DNA of 5,405 nucleotides, taken from assembly GCA_022866015.1 (NCBI GenBank), contig JALHTX010000120.1:1-5405 (forward strand), read 5' to 3'. The position numbers and the translations under genes are program-made. This DNA comes from Thermoplasmatota archaeon. GTDB lineage: Archaea > Thermoplasmatota > E2 > DHVEG-1. Positions 1 through 5,334 of the stretch are shown here, piece by piece. The notes beneath the pieces are model-generated. The model was not told the origin of the DNA and searched no databases. It saw only the letters and a program-made list of their open reading frames with translations. The first letter of the stretch is position 1. Every line of letters starts with the position of its first letter.

Positions 1-15
1 AACCTAGCAGACATG

Positions 16-48
16 CTGGAAGCCACCTGATGATGCAGTGGCTTCCAG
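16..48. repeat. GC-rich perfect hairpin, 11-bp stem with 11-nt loop
   Basis: Bases 16-26 (CTGGAAGCCAC) are exactly complementary to 38-48 (GTGGCTTCCAG), around the loop 27-37. An outer 4-bp pairing, AGCA at 6-9 with TGCT at 50-53, is possible across an asymmetric internal loop. The surrounding 60 bases are far richer in G and C than the rest of the window, and a T-rich stretch (TTTTGTTTT, 61-69) follows on the + strand. This could be the 3' end of a structured RNA or a terminator hairpin of a gene left of the window. It matches no tRNA, 5S, SRP or RNase P consensus that I can recognise. The strand cannot be decided from the hairpin, although the T-rich tail favours +. Confidence 0.5.
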
Positions 49-91
49 GTGCTGAACGCCTTTTGTTTTGTAATTTAAAAAGGATAGGGTG

Positions 92-151
92 ATGTATGAT
101 GAAAAAATAAAGTTTTCAAAACGGGAAATCTTTAATCCCCAATGCAGTTAA
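92..151 (+). CDS. possible 19-codon small ORF or leader peptide
   Basis: An ATG at 92 opens a short frame encoding MYDEKIKFSKREIFNPQCS and ends at TAA 149-151. An AGGA at 81-84 lies 7 bases before the ATG, a plausible Shine-Dalgarno spacing. The region 85-98 also resembles the stretch before the right-edge ORF (GGAT, then G-rich, then ATGTATGA). The peptide is charged and matches no family I know. It lies 56 bp ahead of the acetyltransferase start in a different frame. It may be a chance ORF, a leader peptide or a remnant of a broken gene. Nothing beyond the start context supports expression. Confidence 0.15.
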   Translation: MYDEKIKFSKREIFNPQCS

Positions 152-152
152 A

Positions 153-170
153 ACTATAATTCTTAATTAA
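153..170 (+). promoter_or_regulatory. weak candidate TATA region for the acetyltransferase gene
   Basis: ACTATAATTCTTAATTAA is the most TATA-like stretch upstream of 208. Archaeal initiation about 25 bases downstream would start the RNA near 180-195, giving a very short leader, which would fit the lack of a ribosome binding site. The whole region is AT-rich, so the match carries little weight. A 10-bp palindrome, AAAAGCTTTT, lies at 173-182. Confidence 0.25.
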
Positions 171-207
171 TGAAAAGCTTTTTGAACATAGCACAGTTGC
201 CGAATCA

Positions 208-681
208 ATGCTTGATTTAGGGGTTATACGCAAAGCAACACATATGGACTTACCAAAAATAATAGAGTTGGAAAAATCATGCTTTGAAGATGAAATAGCG
301 TACAGTCCAAAACAATTAAAATATCTTATAACACGTACAAATAGCAATAGCCTTGTTGAAACATACGAAAATGAAATAAGAGGATTTTTAGTAGTATTAT
401 ACAAAAAAGGTACAAGTGTAGCAGGAATTGAAACAATAAGTGTTAATAATCAATACAGAGGTAAAGGAATAGCAAAAAAACTTTTATTTTCATCAGAAGA
501 AGATATGTTTACTAAAGGTATTAAAAAAATACGTTTGGAAGTATCAATAGGAAACACCTCTGCTATAAACCTTTATCAAAAATCTGGTTATAGAATAAAA
601 TCTATCTTAAAAGATTATTATTATTTTGAGCATTTTGGAACACATGATGCATATAGAATGATAAAAGAACTAACAACTTAG
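208..681 (+). CDS. GNAT-family N-acetyltransferase, RimI/Ard1-like
   Basis: A 157-residue single-domain GNAT acetyltransferase, the usual length for RimI/Ard1-type enzymes, which move acetyl from acetyl-CoA to an amino group, often a protein N-terminus. Visible landmarks are the IRKATHMDLPKIIELEKSCF opening (residues 7-26), the acetyl-CoA pyrophosphate loop QYRGKGIA (82-89), the beta-5 segment LEVSIGN (110-116), then the AINLYQKSGY helix-turn (119-128) and the aromatic YYYF (137-140). GTHDAYRM (144-151) near the C-terminus resembles the end of archaeal RimI-like proteins. The start at 208 is chosen because it places the conserved IRKAT strand a few residues from the N-terminus. The next ATG (244) would remove that strand, and the frame upstream has no ATG back to a stop at 157-159. 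There is no clear Shine-Dalgarno, so a leaderless or weakly initiated message is possible. The substrate is not predictable. The stop lies within the converging MurL-like gene. Confidence 0.9.
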   Translation: MLDLGVIRKATHMDLPKIIELEKSCFEDEIAYSPKQLKYLITRTNSNSLVETYENEIRGFLVVLYKKGTSVAGIETISVNNQYRGKGIAKKLLFSSEEDMFTKGIKKIRLEVSIGNTSAINLYQKSGYRIKSILKDYYYFEHFGTHDAYRMIKELTT

Positions 682-2127
682 TTTTTCAATATCATCTATT
701 TTTACCCATTTTCCATTTTTAAGAATACAGTAACCAGTTGTATATTCTTCAATTATTTTCATAATTTTATCTTTCAGATGAGTAGGTATTAAATCGATAT
801 CACAAGTATCTTTGTATATGTGTATTTTTTCAACATGATCAACTGGTTTTACTTCATGAATATTACCTTTTTTACCTATAAGATAAAACGATTGGTTTTT
901 TTCATCCTGATCAAGTTTTAAATTTGAAGGTTTAATTCGTTCTGAAAACGAAGTTATTTGTTCTTTTTTAAAATTCATTATTGTTGGATCAGTTTTATTC
1001 GCTAAAAGAAACAATAAAATTCCTAGGCATTTAGAGCAACTACCACAAGGGACAATCTTTCCTTTTTCAAAATGACAAGAATGACAAGAACGTTGAAGAA
1101 TTGCAAGTTTTGGATATCTATTAACAAGGATTTTTTCATCGATTAATCCTGAAATATTTCTAAGTGCAGACCACTGATATAAACCATGAATTCTTTTATT
1201 ATACCAGTTATTCATAACAAAATCATAGTCTTGATGTTGGTCATATACACCAAAATAATGTTCAATACCTTTATACAATGGTTTTACTCTAAGATCATCA
1301 AATTCACTACCAATCAATAAATTACCAATTTTTTTATCAGCAAAAATAGGCAACAAGCTAAAAACATAAAAAGGAAAAATGCACAATCTTATAGGATAAG
1401 TATCGGCCCTAACATTTCTATGATCCTTTCTAATAAAACGAAGATTATCAAGCATAAAAACATAGAAACGATCAACATTAGTCCAAACTCGACTAGTATT
1501 TGGCTCATTTTTTTTATGGTATTTATATGCTGTTAGAGCAGTACGCCAATGACCACCACTTTCGTTAATATATAATGGATGAACATCACAACCAATTTCC
1601 TTTAACATACCATAAGTTAGAAGGCTATCTTTTCCACCACTTGATAAAACACCACAGCTTTTATTATCCATGTTTTCTGCTATAAATTTATCAGATGTAA
1701 CATCTTTAAACTCAAAGACAGATTTTGGTTCAGCATCAGATACTTTAACTTTTTTTTCATCAGGAATAAACTCAGGTAAAATATAATTAGTTCTTCTACA
1801 GAGAATTTTATTTACAAAAATATCTCGACTAAAAACCTTATTTAACTCATTTAACAACACAACGTCTGCTTTACTCACTGAAAAATCTAGTTTGAATTTT
1901 TTTGTAAAAAGACCATAGTTTAAAAGAGGCATACAAAAAGCAAGACGAACCAGTGGTAGATAATCTGTTTTTAGCTCTTTTTCATATTTTAAATTTAATA
2001 CAAACTCAGATTTGGTATTTTCAATTTTGTTTAAAATAATATGTGTACTAACGTTATTCTTTTTTATTTCTGGTTCAGAAAGTTCAATGGATGAAAAACA
2101 AATCATATCAGAAGCACTTTTTTCCAT
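670..2127 (-). CDS. PP-loop ATPase with Cys cluster, MurL-like (candidate ATP-dependent glutamate epimerase)
   Basis: A 485-residue protein. Residues 163-168 (SGGKDS) form the PP-loop of the N-type ATP pyrophosphatase/alpha-hydrolase fold, which cleaves ATP to AMP and PPi and usually adenylates a substrate. A further conserved-looking element is IGSEFDD (272-278). A Cys cluster follows: C348, C351, C361, C364 and C367, the last three as CGSCSKC, probably a metal site. The order GGKDSL, (S)NE/SE-type strand, then C...CGxCxKC resembles bacterial MurL (EC 5.1.1.23), which epimerises the terminal L-Glu of UDP-MurNAc-L-Ala-L-Glu using ATP. That comparison is from memory of the family. Residues 1-150 look like a separate N-terminal domain, and the C-terminal 90 residues are lysine-rich and unassigned. 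The start is fixed by GGAGGA five bases upstream. The gene overlaps the preceding DUF1611 gene by 20 bp. With no murein expected in an archaeon, the substrate must differ, perhaps N-acetylglutamate or a glutamyl conjugate. QueC-like or other PP-loop enzymes with Cys motifs are alternatives. Confidence 0.78.
   Translation of the reverse strand: MEKSASDMICFSSIELSEPEIKKNNVSTHIILNKIENTKSEFVLNLKYEKELKTDYLPLVRLAFCMPLLNYGLFTKKFKLDFSVSKADVVLLNELNKVFSRDIFVNKILCRRTNYILPEFIPDEKKVKVSDAEPKSVFEFKDVTSDKFIAENMDNKSCGVLSSGGKDSLLTYGMLKEIGCDVHPLYINESGGHWRTALTAYKYHKKNEPNTSRVWTNVDRFYVFMLDNLRFIRKDHRNVRADTYPIRLCIFPFYVFSLLPIFADKKIGNLLIGSEFDDLRVKPLYKGIEHYFGVYDQHQDYDFVMNNWYNKRIHGLYQWSALRNISGLIDEKILVNRYPKLAILQRSCHSCHFEKGKIVPCGSCSKCLGILLFLLANKTDPTIMNFKKEQITSFSERIKPSNLKLDQDEKNQSFYLIGKKGNIHEVKPVDHVEKIHIYKDTCDIDLIPTHLKDKIMKIIEEYTTGYCILKNGKWVKIDDIEKLSC
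682..720 (+). terminator. possible T-run termination zone after the acetyltransferase gene
   Basis: Directly after the acetyltransferase stop the + strand carries repeated T runs (TTTTT at 682-686, about 700-704 and about 715-719). T-rich tracts of this kind serve as intrinsic terminators in archaea. They lie inside the 3' end of the opposing MurL-like gene, where they encode Lys/Asn/Glu codons, so composition alone could explain them. Confidence 0.25.
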
Positions 2128-3166
2128 TTAATTCCTCCAAAAAATCAACGATCTCATCAACCCCTTCAGACAATGATTCAACAACCGGGACATTAAAACG
2201 TTTTTTTAATTTTTCTTTAACATTTTCAATACCTTTCTTATCAAGATTTTGACGATTAATACCAATGCCAATCAAAGGCTTCTCAGTTAAAAGCTCAGCA
2301 ATTTTTACTGCTCTACCTGGATCAGGCATAGAAAACTCAGAAAAACCATCAAGACAAGGTCTACCAGGTGCATCAACAAGTATGAAACCATCGACACGTC
2401 CTGCAGCAAGAATTTCAAAACCACCTGGGAAAAACGGATGAACAAGACTACCCTGACCTTCGATTAACATAAAATCAGGTTTTATATCATGCCACGAATC
2501 AATAATAGCCCCTTCAATTCCACCAGAAACAAAATCATTAATCATAGCATCTAAAACTATACCATGAGGCCAACCTTGCATCCAACCTGTTTGACCAGTA
2601 TAAATCATATCAGATGAATGGCTACGGCGTTTTAGCTCTTCATTGATTATCACAGCAATGGTTCTTTTACCAATTGCAGAATCAGTACCTATTATTGCAA
2701 CACGAAAAGAACCAACATTTTTAATATCGCCTGTATAAAACCTTTTATGATCACGGAAAATTTTACGGACGTCGGTAATATTACAGCCATTCTTTTTTGC
2801 AAGTTTTATAAAAACAGGGTCATCAGAAATAAACTGATGCAGACCAGAAACTATATCTAAACCATTTTCTAAAGCCCATATTACAGCGTTGTCATAACCT
2901 TTGGGCAATATCCCGCCTTCTGATACTGCTCCAACAATGAAAGTATCTGCCTTTGTAGAGCTTAAAGCCTCATTAAGATTATTAAATAGAGGAATATTGC
3001 GTTTTTTTCCATCAAGAATATTTCCTGCATCACCTTCAGGAATAGTAGAATCAACAACACAACATACATCAAAACGTTTACTGAAACGTACTAGACCATG
3101 TGCAGTTTTTCCATCTGCGCAACTAAATAAGCGATCAGCATAAATAAGTGCTTTGTTCTTAGTCAT
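2108..3166 (-). CDS. DUF1611/DgcN-type protein (candidate D-glutamate N-acetyltransferase)
   Basis: A 352-residue protein with the full two-domain layout of the DUF1611 (COG3367) family. The N-terminal Rossmann-like domain runs over about residues 1-145, with a conserved-looking DGKTAHGL (18-25), the strand-end VVDS (37-40), IVGAVSEGGILP (77-88), DIVSGLHQF (104-112) and ITDVRK (130-135). The C-terminal P-loop domain starts near 155 with GTDSAIGKRT (160-169), then YTGQTGWMQG (189-198), LIEGQGSLVHP (234-244) and VDAPGRP (264-270). Members were long called NAD-dependent epimerase/dehydratase-like. DgcN, a member from marine Proteobacteria, was reported as a D-Glu N-acetyltransferase working with the epimerase DgcA, and haloarchaea carry the pathway. 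Whether this protein shares that activity is inference. The start at 3166 gives a normal N-terminus and has GGGGGG about 13 bases upstream. It lies 52 bp after the PLP-enzyme gene and overlaps the MurL-like gene, so the three probably form an operon. Confidence 0.9.
   Translation of the reverse strand: MTKNKALIYADRLFSCADGKTAHGLVRFSKRFDVCCVVDSTIPEGDAGNILDGKKRNIPLFNNLNEALSSTKADTFIVGAVSEGGILPKGYDNAVIWALENGLDIVSGLHQFISDDPVFIKLAKKNGCNITDVRKIFRDHKRFYTGDIKNVGSFRVAIIGTDSAIGKRTIAVIINEELKRRSHSSDMIYTGQTGWMQGWPHGIVLDAMINDFVSGGIEGAIIDSWHDIKPDFMLIEGQGSLVHPFFPGGFEILAAGRVDGFILVDAPGRPCLDGFSEFSMPDPGRAVKIAELLTEKPLIGIGINRQNLDKKGIENVKEKLKKRFNVPVVESLSEGVDEIVDFLEELNGKKCF
2133..2138 (-). promoter_or_regulatory. strong Shine-Dalgarno for the MurL-like gene, inside the upstream gene
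   Basis: On the minus strand GGAGGA precedes ATG by five bases (GGAGGAATTAAATG). It is the best ribosome binding site in the window. It lies within the last codons of the DUF1611 gene, whose TGA (2110-2108) comes after the MurL-like start. This arrangement suggests translational coupling of the two genes from one mRNA, and it decides the start codon at 2127. Confidence 0.85.
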
Positions 3167-3203
3167 AAATCTTTATATTCCCCCCTGGAATTAAGATGTA
3201 ACA

Positions 3204-3214
3204 AAGTATAATGT
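3204..3214 (-). promoter_or_regulatory. possible internal TATA box before the DUF1611 gene
   Basis: The 52-bp gap between the PLP-enzyme stop and the DUF1611 start reads ACATTATACTT on the minus strand here, about 40 bases ahead of the ATG. That is a workable archaeal TATA distance for a short leader carrying the G6 tract (3180-3185). The DUF1611/MurL-like pair could therefore be transcribed separately from the PLP gene as well as by read-through. The evidence is weak in such AT-rich DNA. Confidence 0.25.
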
Positions 3215-3218
3215 AATT

Positions 3219-4349
3219 TTATTTTCTCCCAGTTAAAACAACAACGTAACGATCGTTTGGTAAAGTATTAGTTTTATGACGGTCTAATAAAGCAATTAAA
3301 CCTGCGGTTGATGCAGGTAATACACTTAGTCCTTCTTTTTCCCTAATCATCTTAGAATGATAAATCATACTTTTATCTGTTGCATAGGCGCTCCATCCAC
3401 CAGTATTACGAATAGCTGAAAGAGCATAGTTACCATCAATCGAACGCCAATTAATCAAAGGTTCATTAACAGGTGTTTCATGAATTTTATCTGGTTCCAA
3501 GTCTTCACAAGTAGGAAGATTTTTTAGATAAGCTTGAATAATAGGATTTTTACCAAAAGCAGAACCTGCAACAATCTTTGGAATTTTAGATGTTTTACCA
3601 CGTCTGTATAAACTTACAAAACCTTTGTACACACCTGCAAGAGTTGTACCATTTGACACAGGCATAGCAATAAATGCTGGTGCATCACGTAGTTCATCAT
3701 AGATCTCATAAGCAATTTCACCATAAGCACGCAATTGAGTTATTGTATTATTACCACCTGCATTTGCATCATAATACTCTTTTTTATCAGCAGCTTCCTG
3801 AGAAAAAATTACTGATTGTTCATAGTCACCAGGAACTCGAACAACCCTTGTTCCATTTGCTTCAATTTCTTTAATACGTGCAGTATGATATTTTTCAGGA
3901 ATATAAATTTCGCAATCAAGACCTGCAAGAGCAGATGCAAGAGAAATCGCAGCACCATAATTACCACAAGTTGCAACAGTTACAGTATCATAACCACGGC
4001 GGAGTGCATCTATGACTTGAGCAAAAGCAATACGATCTTTCTGTGTACCAGTAGGAGTACTACCCTCAAATTTTAAAAAAATCTGACGCAATCCAAATTC
4101 TCGTTCAATATTTCTTGCACGAGTAAGATTAGTATCACCAATTTCAGAATCAATAATATCTTCAAAAGCTTCAAGTCTTTCTTCTAAAGGACGAGATTTA
4201 TCTGCTGCAACTTTCTTTTGAGTTTCAAGCTCTGGTGCAATTTGTGGAAACTCTGAACTTGCTCCATCCAGAAGAGATAAAATCTGCTCTCCGTTACCGT
4301 TTTTATTACCATTATTATGGTTATTATCTTTAGCTTCTTCATCAGCCAT
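3219..4349 (-). CDS. PLP-dependent fold-type II enzyme, threonine synthase-like
   Basis: A 376-residue enzyme of the tryptophan synthase beta/threonine synthase superfamily. The PLP Schiff-base lysine is K104 in STPTGTQKDR (97-106), equivalent to the PTGSFKDR motif. ATCGNYGAA (126-134) is the asparagine loop over the PLP ring, and PVSNGTTLAGVYKG (230-243) is the phosphate-binding glycine/serine-rich loop. EGLSVLPASTAGL (339-351) and TGRK at the very end match the late part of threonine synthases, but the usual residues after TGxxLK are missing. The body begins with GDTNLTRARNIE (71-82), a variant of the GDTPL opening. The first 70 residues are an extension with an Asn/Gly tract (9-20) and charged helix. 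The reaction is uncertain: threonine synthase, cysteate synthase, diaminopropionate-type synthases and ammonia-lyases share this core. It is first in the minus-strand cluster and transcribed away from psmA. The ATG at 4349 lacks a good Shine-Dalgarno. Confidence 0.9.
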   Translation of the reverse strand: MADEEAKDNNHNNGNKNGNGEQILSLLDGASSEFPQIAPELETQKKVAADKSRPLEERLEAFEDIIDSEIGDTNLTRARNIEREFGLRQIFLKFEGSTPTGTQKDRIAFAQVIDALRRGYDTVTVATCGNYGAAISLASALAGLDCEIYIPEKYHTARIKEIEANGTRVVRVPGDYEQSVIFSQEAADKKEYYDANAGGNNTITQLRAYGEIAYEIYDELRDAPAFIAMPVSNGTTLAGVYKGFVSLYRRGKTSKIPKIVAGSAFGKNPIIQAYLKNLPTCEDLEPDKIHETPVNEPLINWRSIDGNYALSAIRNTGGWSAYATDKSMIYHSKMIREKEGLSVLPASTAGLIALLDRHKTNTLPNDRYVVVLTGRK

Positions 4350-4402
4350 GTTATGCCACTAAAACATCCAATTTATTTACGGAATAATGACATTACAAGA
4401 TA

Positions 4403-4412
4403 GTATATAATT
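4403..4412 (-). promoter_or_regulatory. TATA box for the minus-strand cluster
   Basis: The minus strand reads AATTATATAC here, within a longer TATA-rich stretch (GATATAATTATATAC). It sits about 55 bases ahead of the PLP-enzyme ATG at 4349. Initiation would fall near 4380 and leave a leader of about 30 bases. The position fits a normal archaeal promoter driving the PLP, DUF1611 and MurL-like genes. Confidence 0.5.
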
Positions 4413-4450
4413 ATATCGAATTTGTTCTAAAAAAATTTCAAATTTTTTCA

Positions 4451-4466
4451 GATAAATTTTTAAATA
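4451..4466 (+). promoter_or_regulatory. BRE and TATA box of the proteasome alpha gene
   Basis: GATAAA (4451-4456) fits the archaeal BRE consensus RNWAAW exactly and is followed at once by TTTTTAAATA (4457-4466), a good archaeal TATA box. Transcription would start near 4487, about 37 bases before the ATG at 4525. It lies back to back with the promoter of the minus-strand cluster in a 175-bp divergent region. Confidence 0.65.
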
Positions 4467-4512
4467 CCATTGCTGTACCGGCTTTTCAAAATATTTTCTG
4501 AGCCATTAAGCT

Positions 4513-4517
4513 AGGAA
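4513..4517 (+). promoter_or_regulatory. Shine-Dalgarno of the proteasome alpha gene
   Basis: AGGAA lies seven bases before the ATG at 4525, a normal distance. It supports this start, which also places the conserved YD and the following strand at the same residue numbers as in Thermoplasma alpha. Confidence 0.5.
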
Positions 4518-4524
4518 TAGATAT

Positions 4525-5232
4525 ATGACAGATGAAGAATCTTCTTACGATGAGGACATAACGATTTTTTCTCCTCAAGGTAGATTATATCAAGTAGAAT
4601 ATGCTAGAGAAACAGTTAGAAAAGGAGCAACGACTATTGGAATAAAATTCGATGATGGTATAATGTTTATCGCACTTAAAAACGAATTTTCAAAAACTGT
4701 TGAATTTATAAGCATAGAAAAAATATTTAAAATCGATAATCACATTGCCTGTACTTATTGCGGTTTATCTGCAGATGCAAGACAACTAATAGATTATTTG
4801 ATAGAAGAAATACAAATAAATAAAATATGGTATGACGAAGAAATAACAATTAAAATCCTAGTTGAAAATCTTTGTGCATACATTAATCTTTTTTCTAGAT
4901 ATCAATCTGTACGCCCTTTTGGAGTAGTGATGTTTATAGGTGGAATTGATTCTAAAGGTTCATGTCTTTTTACAACAGATCCATCTGGTTCATTTATTGA
5001 ATACAGCGCGATATGTGAAGGAATGAAAAACGAAACCGTAACAGAATATTTAGAAAAAAATTATAAAAAAAATATGAGTGTTGAAAAAGCAATTATGCTT
5101 GGTTTAAATGCAGTTAAAAAAGCAACTAGTAAAAAAATAACGCCTGAAAAATTAGAGATAGGTATAATAGAAAAAAATAAATCTTTTAAAAAATTAAATC
5201 AAGATGAAATTAAAAAACATTTAAAAGGTTAG
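4525..5232 (+). CDS. psmA: 20S proteasome alpha subunit
   Basis: A 235-residue alpha subunit of the archaeal 20S proteasome, the outer-ring protein that gates substrate entry and docks the PAN/Cdc48-type ATPases. The alpha signature is intact: DITIFSPQGRLYQVEYARE (11-29). Gate residues Y8, D9, P17 and Y26 are present at Thermoplasma numbering, and the lysine that binds the ATPase HbYX tail is K66 in SIEKIF. CGLSADAR (78-85) matches the usual SGLVADAR, and VRPFGV matches the ring segment. There are no catalytic Thr features, as expected of an alpha subunit. Odd points are an acidic tail (MTDEESS), Glu instead of Arg after YD at position 10, LKNEFSKTVE where charged DKKVRSRLIE-like sequence is usual, and YQSVRP instead of YGGVRP. 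The sequence looks more diverged than a typical single-copy psmA, so it may be one of two alpha paralogues. It has its own promoter and no co-oriented partner in the window. Confidence 0.96.
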   Translation: MTDEESSYDEDITIFSPQGRLYQVEYARETVRKGATTIGIKFDDGIMFIALKNEFSKTVEFISIEKIFKIDNHIACTYCGLSADARQLIDYLIEEIQINKIWYDEEITIKILVENLCAYINLFSRYQSVRPFGVVMFIGGIDSKGSCLFTTDPSGSFIEYSAICEGMKNETVTEYLEKNYKKNMSVEKAIMLGLNAVKKATSKKITPEKLEIGIIEKNKSFKKLNQDEIKKHLKG

Positions 5233-5295
5233 ATACAATTGAATAAGATAATAACCTTGTAGATTTAGTAAAGGACTTTAGTTATAGGCCAAATT

Positions 5296-5305
5296 GATAT
5301 AATAG
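5296..5305 (+). promoter_or_regulatory. candidate TATA box for the right-edge ORF
   Basis: GATATAATAG lies about 35-40 bases ahead of the ATG at 5335. It would give a short leader carrying the G-rich GGATGGG (5324-5330). If a start at 5308 were used instead, this box would be too close to it, which favours 5335. Confidence 0.3.
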
Positions 5306-5334
5306 AAATGTACTCTCTTTTTTGGATGGGATGT

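Noticed and set aside
27..55. C-box-like TGATGA (28-33) and D-box-like CTGA (52-55), suggesting a C/D box sRNA
   Set aside because: The TGATGA sits in the loop of a perfect 11-bp hairpin, the second box pair is not visible, and the spacing does not give a normal two-guide C/D RNA.
132..404. 90-codon minus-strand frame over the acetyltransferase start
   Set aside because: It is antisense to a well-supported GNAT gene, has no motif, and its hydrophobic look follows from the AT-rich complement.
670..2127. Assignment of the PP-loop protein as QueC or a tRNA-thiolation enzyme
   Set aside because: The Cys cluster is similar, but the length is about twice that of QueC and the order of motifs fits MurL better. 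It is kept as an alternative in the entry.
2901..3143. 80-codon + strand frame inside the DUF1611 gene
   Set aside because: It is antisense to conserved DUF1611 N-terminal coding sequence and shows no domain or ribosome site.
3674..4076. Two + strand frames (66 and 86 codons) inside the PLP-enzyme gene
   Set aside because: They lie opposite the conserved PLP motifs, and their His- or Cys-rich sequences reflect reverse-complement codon bias.
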